The notes under the pieces were generated by a model. That model did not search any database. It worked only from the letters and a program-made list of their open reading frames with translations, and was not told where the DNA came from. 64,000 bases of DNA from JANSYL01 sp963921255 (GTDB lineage: Bacteria; Pseudomonadota; Alphaproteobacteria; Rhodobacterales; Rhodobacteraceae): the NCBI GenBank assembly GCA_963921255.3, contig CAWUEW020000002.1, positions 496,001 through 560,000 on the forward strand, written 5' to 3'. Below, piece after piece: positions 25,251 through 33,596 of this stretch. The translations under genes and the position numbers were made by a program. The first letter of the stretch is position 1. The number at the start of each line of letters is the position of its first letter.

Positions 25251-26113
25251 CAGTCCACCGCCCGAGGAAAGAGGCCGCGAGGCCGTACAAGAAGGACCAG
25301 AAGGAAGGCCACGTGGCCCGCCAGGATTTGCCATTCGGGATTGACCGCCGCGCCGATCGTCTGGGCGAGGCCGATGATGATGCCGCCCGCCAGCGTGCCC
25401 CAAAGGCTGCCAAGGCCACCGATGATGACGGCCTGGAACGCGTAGATCAGGCGTGCCGGCCCGATGCTTGGGTCAAAGTTCGACCGCATGCCGAGGTAGA
25501 GCGCTGCCAACGTCACCACGAGCATCGCAATCGCGGTCGCTTTCGCGAAGATATTGCTCGGGCGAATGCCCATAAGGCTCGCCGTGGTCGGATCGTCCGA
25601 CGTGGCACGGAAGGCCCGGCCCAGTTCGGTGCGATAGAACAGCTGGTTCAAACCGACGATGACCGCCACCGCGGACCCAAAGGTCAGAAGCGGCAGCACG
25701 CCCACATTCACCACGCCCAGATCAATCGAGGCCGTCGAAATCGCGCCGGTCGGCAGGCGCTGGCTGTCCGCGCTAAAGCCCTCCAGCAGGGCGTTCTGCA
25801 GCGCGATGGACAAGCCGAACGTCACGAGAAGCGGCGGCAGAATGTCCGTGCCCAGGGTCCGGTTCAAAAGGTGTTTCTGCAGCCCCCACCCGAAGAGATA
25901 CATCACCGGGGCCGCAATGGCCGCGGCCACGAAGGGTGACAGACCCAACAGGGTCACCAGAAGCAGGATCAGGTAGGCCGCCATCACGATGAAATCGCCA
26001 TGGGCCAGATTCACCAGCCGCATGATTCCGAACACAAGGCTCAGACCGGCCGCGAAGAGGGCATAAAGGCCACCCAGCAAGATGCCTTGGACCAGCGTGT
26101 CGACCCAGATCAT
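25250..26113 (-). CDS. Branched-chain-type ABC importer permease, LivH family
   Basis: A 287-residue membrane protein with about eight helices. It begins WVDTLVQGILLGGLYALFAAGLSLVFGIMRLVNLAHGD, the classical LivH N-terminus, and has a LMGIRPSNIFAKA coupling loop. It overlaps livM by one base (TGATG) and follows livF after a 103-bp gap that holds a strong hairpin. Confidence 0.9.
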   Translation of the reverse strand: MIWVDTLVQGILLGGLYALFAAGLSLVFGIMRLVNLAHGDFIVMAAYLILLLVTLLGLSPFVAAAIAAPVMYLFGWGLQKHLLNRTLGTDILPPLLVTFGLSIALQNALLEGFSADSQRLPTGAISTASIDLGVVNVGVLPLLTFGSAVAVIVGLNQLFYRTELGRAFRATSDDPTTASLMGIRPSNIFAKATAIAMLVVTLAALYLGMRSNFDPSIGPARLIYAFQAVIIGGLGSLWGTLAGGIIIGLAQTIGAAVNPEWQILAGHVAFLLVLLVRPRGLFPRAVD

Positions 26114-26155
26114 GCGCCCTGCCCTTTCTCTGTTTCAAAAATATCCCGGGGGAGG

Positions 26156-26178
26156 GCGAGGGGGCAGCGCCCCCTCGC
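26156..26178. repeat. Strong GC hairpin between the livF-like and livH-like genes
   Basis: GCGAGGGGGC (26156-26165), loop AGC, GCCCCCTCGC (26169-26178): a perfect 10-bp stem, preceded by the A-rich stretch TTTCAAAAATATCCCGGGGG at 26133-26152. It resembles a dispersed intergenic palindrome I associate with Rhodobacterales genomes, but copy number cannot be counted from this window. It may tune expression of permeases relative to ATPases or cause partial termination. Confidence 0.5.
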
Positions 26179-26216
26179 GCGGGTCGACGCCGAAGGCGGC
26201 GAAACCAAAACCTGTG

Positions 26217-26924
26217 TCATGCGCTCACTCCGAAATAGGCAGCGTGGATGGCGTCACGGCTCAGGCTGTCGGGCGTGCCTTCCAGCGTCACGCGGCCCTC
26301 CATCATGCAGTAGACCCGGTCAGCGACCTTCATCGCCTGGCCGATGTCCTGCTCGACCACGATCAGGCTGGCGCCATTTTCTTGGATCTTGGGAACGGCC
26401 GCGTAGATGTCCTTGATGACCACCGGGGCCAGGCCCAGGCTGATCTCGTCACACAAAAGAACCTTCGGGTTCGACATCAGCGCCCGACCGATCGCAACCA
26501 TCTGCTGTTGCCCGCCCGACAGCGCGGTGCCCGGGTTCGTCCTGCGCTCGGCCAGGATCGGGAACAACTCGTAGATGGACTGCAGGTTCCAGTAGCCGTC
26601 GACCTTGCGCCCATAGGTGCCGATCAAAAGGTTTTCCTCGACACTCAGTGACGGGAACAGCCGCCGGCCTTCCGGCACCATCGCAAGACCCAACGGAAGG
26701 ATCTCATCCGCGCTCAACCCACCGATGGGCTGGCCCTCCAGCGTGATCATGTCCGGGCCATTCTGCAGAACCCCCGACAGCGACCGCATCAAGGTGGTTT
26801 TGCCCGCGCCGTTCGCGCCGATAATGGCAATCGTCTCGCCTTGGTTCAGGGCAATATCGACCCCGAACAGGGCCTGGAAATCGCCGTAATGGGCCGTCAG
26901 CCCTTGGGTGGTCAGAAGGCTCAT
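26217..26924 (-). CDS. ABC importer ATP-binding protein, LivF family
   Basis: The 235-residue ATPase has Walker A (GANGAGKTT), signature LSGGQQQ, Walker B (VLLCDEIS) and the LivF-type switch VEQDIGQAMKVADRVYCMMEGRV. It overlaps the livG gene by 4 nt. It is part of the complete importer (binding protein, two permeases, two ATPases) encoded in the hydroxyquinol operon. Confidence 0.92.
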   Translation of the reverse strand: MSLLTTQGLTAHYGDFQALFGVDIALNQGETIAIIGANGAGKTTLMRSLSGVLQNGPDMITLEGQPIGGLSADEILPLGLAMVPEGRRLFPSLSVEENLLIGTYGRKVDGYWNLQSIYELFPILAERRTNPGTALSGGQQQMVAIGRALMSNPKVLLCDEISLGLAPVVIKDIYAAVPKIQENGASLIVVEQDIGQAMKVADRVYCMMEGRVTLEGTPDSLSRDAIHAAYFGVSA

Positions 26925-27640
26925 ACGTCGATCCCCAGGTAAATCTCGCGCACGTCCTGGCGGTTCATGATCTCGTCCGGGGCGCCAATGCCGATGACCT
27001 TGCCGAAATCCAGCACCAGCAAGCGTTCCACCACGCTTGTCAGCGCATGAAGAACATGTTCGATCCAGATGATCGTCACGCCCCGGGCGTGGACGGAGCG
27101 GATGGTTTCAATCAGCGCAACGCATTCGGCGTCCGTCAGGCCGCCCGCAATCTCGTCCAGCAACAACAGTTTCGGGTCGGTGGCCAGCGCCCGTGCCATC
27201 TCGAGCCGCTTGCGCTGCAGCAAGGACAAGCCCGCCGCCGGTTTGTTCGCCACCGCCAGAAGCTCGGTCTGATCCAGGATTTCGGCGCAGGCCTGCTGGA
27301 CCTCCTTCTGATCCATGTTGCGCCCATGCATGGCCGCAACCAACAGGTTTTCGAACGCGGTCAGGTTGTCGAACGGCTGCGGAATCTGGAACGAGCGCCC
27401 CACCCCCGCAAAACACCGCTGCATCGCGGGCACGCGCGTGACATCCCGCCCTTCGAAGGCGACGGTGCCCTGATCCGGGGTCAGGTTGCCGGTGATCAGG
27501 TTGAACAAGGTCGATTTGCCCGCCCCATTCGGCCCGATAATGCCAAGCGCCTGTCCCTCGGGCACGTCAAAGCTGACATCGTCGGTCACTTTCAGCTGAC
27601 CGAAGCTTTTCGACACGTTTTTCAGCTCAAGAATGGGCAT
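26921..27640 (-). CDS. ABC importer ATP-binding protein, LivG family
   Basis: The 239-residue ATPase has Walker A (GPNGAGKST), Walker B (LLLLDEIAGGLTD) and WIEHVLHAL. The usual LSxGQ signature is replaced by LSLLQRKRLE, a common LivG variant. It lies after the binding-protein gene, separated by an 83-bp gap with a hairpin, and overlaps livF by 4 nt. Confidence 0.91.
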   Translation of the reverse strand: MPILELKNVSKSFGQLKVTDDVSFDVPEGQALGIIGPNGAGKSTLFNLITGNLTPDQGTVAFEGRDVTRVPAMQRCFAGVGRSFQIPQPFDNLTAFENLLVAAMHGRNMDQKEVQQACAEILDQTELLAVANKPAAGLSLLQRKRLEMARALATDPKLLLLDEIAGGLTDAECVALIETIRSVHARGVTIIWIEHVLHALTSVVERLLVLDFGKVIGIGAPDEIMNRQDVREIYLGIDV

Positions 27641-27652
27641 GAAGCCTCCGTT

Positions 27653-27674
27653 TGGCGCGTCGGCAAACGCGCCA
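27653..27674 (-). promoter_or_regulatory. Hairpin between the binding-protein and LivG genes
   Basis: TGGCGCG (27653-27659) and CGCGCCA (27668-27674) form a perfect 7-bp stem with an 8-nt loop. A second GGGCGC/GCGCCC pair lies nearby at 27691-27714. Stem-loops after the binding-protein gene of ABC operons often raise its mRNA level over the membrane parts. Confidence 0.45.
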
Positions 27675-27723
27675 TTGCGCCGGGGGGTAAGGGCGCACGC
27701 GACGGCGCGCGCCCCGGGTCACA

Positions 27724-29001
27724 TCAGGCTGTGATTTCTTCCATCACGCCGCCGGTCGGAATGTCCGGCTGGTCCGAGTTGTCGACGATCACGAGGTCGT
27801 AGCCGCCCCCGTCACGCAGACGCCACTGGCCACCCACCAAGGGGGTTTTGGCCACGTTCGCCGCCGCAAAGGGCGGCAGACCGGCGCCATCAAAGGCAAT
27901 GCGGCCGACGAGGCTGTCCAGTTGCGTCGCAGCGATGGCTTCGGCAACCGCGTCGGGGTCCGAACTGTCATCGACACGGCCCATGACATTGGCCGCCATT
28001 TCAAACAGCGCGTGCACAAAGCCGATGGGCTGCGTCCACTGGCGTCCGGTCGCAGCGGTGAAACCGGCCGCCACTTCGGCCGCGGTCTCGCCGGTCACAG
28101 ACGAGCTGAACGGGTGCGAGGGCGACCACCAGACCTCGGAGCTGAGGTTGTGGCCCGTATCCCCAAGCGCTTCCACCGCCTGCGGGAACAGGATCGCCTT
28201 GCCGATCGACGCGGCCTTGGGCGTAAAGCCCTGTTGCTTGGCCTGCGTCCAGAAGGTGGTGAAATCGGGCGGGATCGGAACGCCGGTCACGATCTCCACA
28301 TTGTTGCTGCGGAACGCGTTGATCTGGGCGCTGAAGTCATCGGTCAGGTTCTGGTAGCCCCCCGGATCGGTCAGCCTGTATCCCAAGTCGTTCAGGACCG
28401 GTGGGAAGCCCACGTTCGGGTCACCCCACGCGTTGCCATCCCCGTCATTGGGGAACAGGCCGCCCACCTGCTGGTTCGTCGACAATTGGCTCCACATCGA
28501 CGTGAAGACCGAGATCACATCCTCGAGGCCCCAGAAGAAGTGATAGCTGTAATAGAACCGCTCCCACGAGCCCGGATCGCCCGGGTTGCCCTGCTGGCCA
28601 ATGAAGTAGGGCTGCCAGGGGGCAACGGTGGAGATGCAGGGGATTTCCTCGGCTTCGCAGGTGGTCGCGACCGGGTTGGTGGTCTCAGGCGTCGAGGCCA
28701 CCAGCATCAGGTCGATCTCGTCATCGATGATCAGTTCGCTCGCGACATCGGCGGCCCGGTTCGGGTTGGACTGGCTGTCCTTGACGATCACCTCGAAATT
28801 CGCGCCAACTTCGGAGTTCGCGAACGCATTCAAGATGAACTGGTCCGCCTCTGAAAAGGCTGCAAGCGGGCCGGATTGCGGGCTGACATAGCCCAGACGA
28901 ATGCGGGCGCCCTGGGCGATGGCCGGGGCGGCCAACCCGCCAGCGGCCAACGTCAGACCGGCGGCACTGGTGGTTTTCAATAGGTTACGGCGTGTGATCA
29001 T
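27724..29001 (-). CDS. Periplasmic substrate-binding protein of the Liv-type importer
   Basis: The 425-residue protein has a Tat-type signal (MITRRNLLKTTSAAGLTLAAG, with cleavage probably after AAPAIA-Q) and a type-I periplasmic binding fold (IRLGYVSPQSGPLAAFSEADQF). It supplies the ligand to the LivHMGF-like complex. Family members bind branched-chain amino acids, amides or aromatic acids; operon context favours an aromatic compound. The maleylacetate reductase gene ends 30 bp upstream on the same strand. Confidence 0.88.
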   Translation of the reverse strand: MITRRNLLKTTSAAGLTLAAGGLAAPAIAQGARIRLGYVSPQSGPLAAFSEADQFILNAFANSEVGANFEVIVKDSQSNPNRAADVASELIIDDEIDLMLVASTPETTNPVATTCEAEEIPCISTVAPWQPYFIGQQGNPGDPGSWERFYYSYHFFWGLEDVISVFTSMWSQLSTNQQVGGLFPNDGDGNAWGDPNVGFPPVLNDLGYRLTDPGGYQNLTDDFSAQINAFRSNNVEIVTGVPIPPDFTTFWTQAKQQGFTPKAASIGKAILFPQAVEALGDTGHNLSSEVWWSPSHPFSSSVTGETAAEVAAGFTAATGRQWTQPIGFVHALFEMAANVMGRVDDSSDPDAVAEAIAATQLDSLVGRIAFDGAGLPPFAAANVAKTPLVGGQWRLRDGGGYDLVIVDNSDQPDIPTGGVMEEITA

Positions 29002-29031
29002 GTTCGTCCTCCCAAACGAAGTATGGTGATG

Positions 29032-30093
29032 TCAGGCCTGCGGTGCGGCGCCCTCCCAGGCGCGGCCGAGCAGGGCGCGGATTCCGTCTTTGGTGATCTC
29101 GCGCGGGTTCCAGTACGGATTCTTGGTGGCCAGGTCGGCCATGCGATCCAGATCGGCTTCAGCGACGCCGAGGTCCCTCAGCGCAATGGGCGCCCCAAGC
29201 GTTTTGGCAAACGCCCACAGCCCAACACCGGGGTCATCGTGGCCATACATCGCTGCAACCGGGGCAAGCTCGGCTGCTGCGGACGGCCGGTTGTAGGCGG
29301 TCGCGTGGGGCAGGATGATGGCGTGGGTTTCCGCGTGCGGCAGGTTCAGCGAACCGCCCAAGGTGTGGCAAAGCTTGTGGTGCAAAGCCATGCCGACCTG
29401 CCCCAACACCGTGCCGCAGGCCCAGGCGCCTTCCTGTGTGGCCTGGCGGGCGGTCAGATCGGACGGGTTGGCCAGCACGTCCGGCAACGCGCGCTGAAAG
29501 GCCTCGAGCCCGTTCAGGGCAAGTGCAGTGCTGGCGTCCGTGCGGTCCTTGGCAAAGAGCGCCTCCACGGCATGGGCCATGGCGTTCAATGCACTCGTGA
29601 TGGTCATTGGCACCGGCAGGGTCGCGACCAGTTCGGGGTCGTAGAGGACAATGTCGGGCCGCAGGCGCGGGTCGCTCATCGTCGTTTTCACACCATTCTC
29701 GGTCTGGCCGAGGATTGGGGTGCATTCGCTGCCGGCGTAGGTCGTGGGCAACGCGATCTGCACGATATCAGTGCGCAACGCCAAGGCCTTGCCAAGCCCG
29801 ATGGTCGAGCCGCCACCCGCCGACAGAACCGAGTCGGCGCCAGCCTCCTGCAGGTGCGCCAAGGCTTCTTCAGTCACATCGGTGGGCGTGTGCATTGCGG
29901 CTTTCGAAAAGATGCCGGCCGCCATCGGACCAAGCGCCTCGGCCAATTCCAAGCCCAGATCCGACTGGTGCGGCGTGGTCAGGATCAGCGTCCGCGCGCA
30001 GCCTGCCTGTTCAACATGTGTGCGGACCTGTTTGCGCAGCCCCGCGCCAAAGGCGACGACTTGGTCAGTGGCAAGGTGTTCGGTGTCCAGCAC
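29032..30093 (-). CDS. Maleylacetate reductase (iron-containing alcohol dehydrogenase family)
   Basis: The 353-residue protein shows the nucleotide loop SAGGGSTIGLGKALAL, TTYAGSECTPI and the metal/active-site His region HAVEALFAKD and HAIILPHATAYN. Length and motifs match maleylacetate reductases, which reduce maleylacetate to 3-oxoadipate with NAD(P)H. It is the first gene of the minus-strand operon with an intradiol dioxygenase and a phenol hydroxylase. It starts at GTG 30093, 87 bp from a divergent LysR gene, the probable regulator. Confidence 0.9.
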   Translation of the reverse strand: MLDTEHLATDQVVAFGAGLRKQVRTHVEQAGCARTLILTTPHQSDLGLELAEALGPMAAGIFSKAAMHTPTDVTEEALAHLQEAGADSVLSAGGGSTIGLGKALALRTDIVQIALPTTYAGSECTPILGQTENGVKTTMSDPRLRPDIVLYDPELVATLPVPMTITSALNAMAHAVEALFAKDRTDASTALALNGLEAFQRALPDVLANPSDLTARQATQEGAWACGTVLGQVGMALHHKLCHTLGGSLNLPHAETHAIILPHATAYNRPSAAAELAPVAAMYGHDDPGVGLWAFAKTLGAPIALRDLGVAEADLDRMADLATKNPYWNPREITKDGIRALLGRAWEGAAPQA

Positions 30094-30180
30094 GGTCGAT
30101 TCCCCATCGGTTTCTCAAACCGTGGCACGGAAGAATGGGCATCTTGATCGAATCCGAGTGCCTTTTTATAACTTTCCGTT

Positions 30181-31131
30181 ATGAAGCTGGATCCGCGCCA
30201 CCTCGAAATGTTGTTTGCCATCGTTGAAAAGGGTGGATTGACCGAGGGCGCCGAGATGCTCGGGAAGTCACAACCGAGCGTCAGCCGCTCCTTGTCGATC
30301 CTGGAAGACCGGATCGGGATCCCGCTGTTCGAGCCGGACCGGCGACCGCTGCGACCCACGGAATTGGGTTTGGCGCTGGCAGCCGAGGGGCAGAAAATTT
30401 ATCAGGCCGGCCGCCAAAGCTCCGAAGTCCTGACCCAATATCGCGACGGCAAATCCGGGGCCGTCCGGGTCGGCGGCACCCCGTTCTTTTTGGACGGTGT
30501 GATCTCGGGCATGCTGGCCGCTTTCCAGTTCGAGCGCCCGGATGTGCGGATCGATCAGGTCTACGGGTACATGAACGATCTGATCCCGCGCTTGCAGGAT
30601 GGCTCGCTTGATCTGGCGATCCTGCCCATGCGGGCCTCATCCATCCCCGAGGGCCTGGCCTTTGAGGAAATTCTGCCGGGGCGGAACGTGATCGCCTGCC
30701 GCGCGGGGCACCCCTTGACCAGAAAGGGTTCCGTCAAACTTGCCGATATCGGCAAATACCCCTGGATCGCGCCGCCGGCCGACAGCCCGCTTTACCAGGA
30801 TTTGCGCGCCGTCCTGAAGGAGATCGGGATCAAGGACTTCAAGGTCAGTTTCACCGGCGGCTCCCTCAGCGCGACGGCAAACATCCTGATCGGGTCGGAC
30901 GCCCTGACGGTTCTGCCGTTTTCGGTGGTGTTCATGATGCGCAGCCAACGCGCCGTCAGCGCCCTATCCATCCGGATTGGCGATCCGGATCGGCATCTCG
31001 GCGTTCTGACCAATCGCGAAACCGCCCTGAAGCCCGCCGCACAAAAGGTCCGAAATCATATCCGGCAGGAGTTTGATGCGCTCGCCACCAGCATCACCCG
31101 TGTGAGCCAGGATACGGTTTGGCGCCCCTGA
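30181..31131 (+). CDS. LysR-family regulator divergent from the hydroxyquinol operon
   Basis: The 316-residue protein has the N-terminal LysR winged helix (GGLTEGAEMLGKSQPSVSRSLSILEDRIGIPLFEPDRR) and an effector-binding domain. It is placed head-to-head with the maleylacetate reductase gene across 87 bp, the classic arrangement for an activator of a catabolic operon. The effector is probably a pathway intermediate (inference). Confidence 0.9.
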   Translation: MKLDPRHLEMLFAIVEKGGLTEGAEMLGKSQPSVSRSLSILEDRIGIPLFEPDRRPLRPTELGLALAAEGQKIYQAGRQSSEVLTQYRDGKSGAVRVGGTPFFLDGVISGMLAAFQFERPDVRIDQVYGYMNDLIPRLQDGSLDLAILPMRASSIPEGLAFEEILPGRNVIACRAGHPLTRKGSVKLADIGKYPWIAPPADSPLYQDLRAVLKEIGIKDFKVSFTGGSLSATANILIGSDALTVLPFSVVFMMRSQRAVSALSIRIGDPDRHLGVLTNRETALKPAAQKVRNHIRQEFDALATSITRVSQDTVWRP

Positions 31132-31194
31132 CGTATCGCGCAGGTCTGCCGGTGCGGACGCAAGGCACCGAGGGCGGCGCCACAAGACCCACGC

Positions 31195-32100
31195 CTAAAC
31201 TGTGAAGCCATCGACATCGGCCAGGTAGGATTCAAAGAAATCAGTGAACGTCCCCACAAGTGGCGGCAACGTTTCGTACGGGGGATAAAACAACGACAAC
31301 CAAAGGGGCGGCAGCGCCCAATCGGGCAAAACCTCTTCAACATCGCCGCGCGCCAGACCCGCCGCGACCAGAAACTCCGGCAAAACAACGATCCCGCCAC
31401 CTTGCTTTGACACTTCGAACAGCAAATCACCGTTGTTGGTCTGCAGGGCCGTCCCGGCCACAACCGAGCGTCGGACGCCTTGCTTGGTGAAATGCCAGTG
31501 TTCCGGCCCGTCACCCGCGCCATAGGACAGGCAGATCGCCGGGTCCAGATCGTCGGGGTGCGTCGGCCTTGGATGCCGGTCAAAGAGGGACGGTGCTGCC
31601 ACGGCGCGGATCGGAACCTCGCACAACTTGCGCCAGATCGTGGACTTATCCGTTGGTGGCGCTGAAATCCGGATGGCAAGGTCGCACGTCTCGGCCACGA
31701 TATCGACGAGGCGGTCGGTCAGCCGAATGCTCAGATCGATATGTGGGTAGGCCAGGCGAAAACTGTCCACGAGGCCCGGCATCAAGCGCAACCCGAACGA
31801 CACGGGCGCATTGATGGACAACCGCCCCCTGTGCGGCTGGATCATGGCCGCCAAATCTGCCTCGACCTGATCGTAAGCCTCCAGAACGGGGCGGTACCGC
31901 GCTGCAATCAAGGCTCCGATGGATGTCAGGGCAACCTGCCGCGTGGTCCGGACGAAGAGTTGTTGGCCAAACTCCTGTTCCAGGCGGGCCACGACCCGCG
32001 TGACCGTGGCCGCGGTCATCCCGAGCGATTTGGCGGCGGCCGAGAAGCTGCTATGGCGCGCAACTTCCAGAAAGACGCGAATGCGCTTTGTGTCTCGCAT
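31195..32100 (-). CDS. LysR-family regulator divergent from the MhqO-like dioxygenase
   Basis: The 301-residue protein has a winged helix at residues 10-60 (SSFSAAAKSLGMTAATVTRVVARLEQEFGQQLFVRTTRQ) and a binding domain similar in type to the LysR at 19726. It is divergent from the VOC dioxygenase gene at 32212 across an unusually A+T-rich 111-bp region that contains a TATAG-TTTT-CTATA dyad, a likely operator. Confidence 0.9.
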   Translation of the reverse strand: MRDTKRIRVFLEVARHSSFSAAAKSLGMTAATVTRVVARLEQEFGQQLFVRTTRQVALTSIGALIAARYRPVLEAYDQVEADLAAMIQPHRGRLSINAPVSFGLRLMPGLVDSFRLAYPHIDLSIRLTDRLVDIVAETCDLAIRISAPPTDKSTIWRKLCEVPIRAVAAPSLFDRHPRPTHPDDLDPAICLSYGAGDGPEHWHFTKQGVRRSVVAGTALQTNNGDLLFEVSKQGGGIVVLPEFLVAAGLARGDVEEVLPDWALPPLWLSLFYPPYETLPPLVGTFTDFFESYLADVDGFTV

Positions 32101-32145
32101 GGTTCATTATTACGTTTCTTATAATAGTGAAGGCAACTTAGTTGA

Positions 32146-32159
32146 TATAGTTTTCTATA
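32146..32159. promoter_or_regulatory. Dyad TATAG-TTTT-CTATA in the divergent LysR/dioxygenase promoter
   Basis: A 5+5 dyad 53 bp before the dioxygenase start. It resembles LysR-type ATAG...CTAT boxes, and TATAAT at 32156-32161 overlaps its right arm, so binding would affect polymerase directly. Confidence 0.45.
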
Positions 32160-32211
32160 ATCCATCCTCTATCTGTGGCTCAGCGAAATTCAAAACGTCT
32201 GGAGACAGATC

Positions 32212-33141
32212 ATGGACAAACACATCAAAGGGCTGCACCACGTCACGTCGATGGCGGGCGATGCGCTTGAAAACAATGCCTTCTTCACCGGCACACTTGG
32301 TCTGCGCCGTGTCAAGAAAACCGTCAATTTCGATGCGCCGGAGGTCTACCACCTCTACTATGGCGACGAAGTTGGAACGCCCGGCTCGGTCATGACTTAT
32401 TTCCCGTTTGGCAACATGCCGAAGGGCAGCCGTGGCATCGGAGAGGTCGGGGTCACAGAATTTGCGGTGCCGGACGGCACGCTTGGGTTCTGGCAAGACC
32501 ATTTGGCCTCCAAGGGCGCCAGCGGCCTCAAACGGGACACGTTCCTTGGGGAAAACCGCCTTGAGTTCGACGGCCCCGATGGTGACGGAATTGCCCTTGT
32601 GGAAAGTGATGCGCGCGGTCGTACGGCGTGGACCGGCGACGGCATCGGGGATGCCGAGGGCATTTTGGGGTTCCATGGGGCCCGGTTCCGTTTGCGGGAT
32701 GCCGCGGCCACCGGTGAGTTGCTCAGCTTCATGGGCTATCAGAAGGACGAAACCGAAGGCGCCGTGACCCGCTACCGGATCGAAGGTGGCAATGCTGCCG
32801 ATACAATCGACCTCGAAGAATTGCCGGACGCGCGTCACGCGGGCCAGGGCGCGGGATCGGTCCACCACATCGCCTTCGCCGTGGAGGATCGCGCCGCACA
32901 GCTTGAAGTGCGCAATGCCCTGATGGCGACCGGGTACCAAGTCACGCCGGTCATTGATCGGGATTATTTCTGGGCGATCTATTTCCGGACGCCGGGCGGC
33001 ATCCTGTTTGAAATCGCCACGAACGAGCCGGGCTTCGACCGGGATGAAGACACCGCGCATTTGGGGCAATCTCTGATGCTGCCGGAACGCTATCGCCCGT
33101 TCCGGGATCAAATCGAAAGCCGTCTTCCCAAAATCGCGTAA
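32212..33141 (+). CDS. MhqO/PcpA-like VOC ring-cleaving dioxygenase
   Basis: The 309-residue protein has two VOC modules with the metal ligands His (GLHHVTSM, residues 9-10), His (GSVHHIAFAV) and Glu (GGILFEIATNEPGF). These belong to the hydroquinone/quinone-linked extradiol group (MhqO, LinE/PcpA relatives). Such enzymes cleave hydroquinones or confer quinone resistance. The start follows GGAG-type sequence (ctGGAGacagatc). It is regulated with the divergent LysR gene and complements the other quinone genes. Confidence 0.86.
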   Translation: MDKHIKGLHHVTSMAGDALENNAFFTGTLGLRRVKKTVNFDAPEVYHLYYGDEVGTPGSVMTYFPFGNMPKGSRGIGEVGVTEFAVPDGTLGFWQDHLASKGASGLKRDTFLGENRLEFDGPDGDGIALVESDARGRTAWTGDGIGDAEGILGFHGARFRLRDAAATGELLSFMGYQKDETEGAVTRYRIEGGNAADTIDLEELPDARHAGQGAGSVHHIAFAVEDRAAQLEVRNALMATGYQVTPVIDRDYFWAIYFRTPGGILFEIATNEPGFDRDEDTAHLGQSLMLPERYRPFRDQIESRLPKIA

Positions 33142-33311
33142 CGGGACGGGCGCCGGACCCTCCGGCGCCCGCTCCTTCAAGGTCCAGAATTTGTGCGGGA
33201 CGGCTTCTCCGGTCGACAAGCTGCAGCGTTTTTTGCGGACTCAAACCGCATCCGGTGACATTCAGCAACTTGACGTTCCCGAACCCATCAAATAGGTCAC
33301 GTTTCCGATGA

Positions 33312-33385
33312 GCGGGTATGGTGAAATGGTATCATAAGAGCCTTCCAAGCTTAAGGTGCGGGTTCGATTCCCGCTACCCGCTCCA
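33312..33385 (+). tRNA. tRNA-Gly (anticodon TCC)
   Basis: A 74-nt cloverleaf. The acceptor stem GCGGGTA pairs with TACCCGC (33375-33381). The anticodon loop CTTCCAA has TCC at 33344-33346, the T-arm is GCGGGTTCGATTCCCGC, then discriminator T and an encoded CCA (33383-33385). It reads glycine codons GGA/GGG. No integrase or repeated 3' end is nearby, so there is no sign of use as an attachment site. Confidence 0.95.
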
Positions 33386-33556
33386 AGCCCTCCAGCCACA
33401 ATCTGCACGCGTTGAAACCGCGAAATGCCCTTGGGATTTTCGTGAAATGGAACGACACGCGCCCTATTTCCGCCACGGCTGACCAGCAGTGTCTTACGCA
33501 TGGAACGAGCGGTCCCCTCCCTCCCGCTGTTCCGGTCCTCCCTGACCCTCCTTTGC

Positions 33557-33589
33557 GGGCCGTATCGACAGATGCGGCCCAATTTTTTT
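33557..33589 (+). terminator. Rho-independent terminator downstream of tRNA-Gly
   Basis: GGGCCGTAT and ATGCGGCCC form a 9-bp stem (one G-U pair) around a 6-nt loop, followed by T7 (33583-33589). It lies 172 bp after the tRNA and just before the convergent methyltransferase gene. I see no gene between 33386 and 33556. Confidence 0.65.
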
Positions 33590-33596
33590 GATCGGA

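Noticed and set aside
33312..33385. tRNA-Gly as an integration site for a mobile element
   Set aside because: No integrase, no direct repeat of the tRNA 3' end and no atypical cargo nearby.
33262..33582. A 106-codon minus-strand frame across the tRNA-Gly gene
   Set aside because: It runs antisense through a well-folded tRNA and has no protein features.
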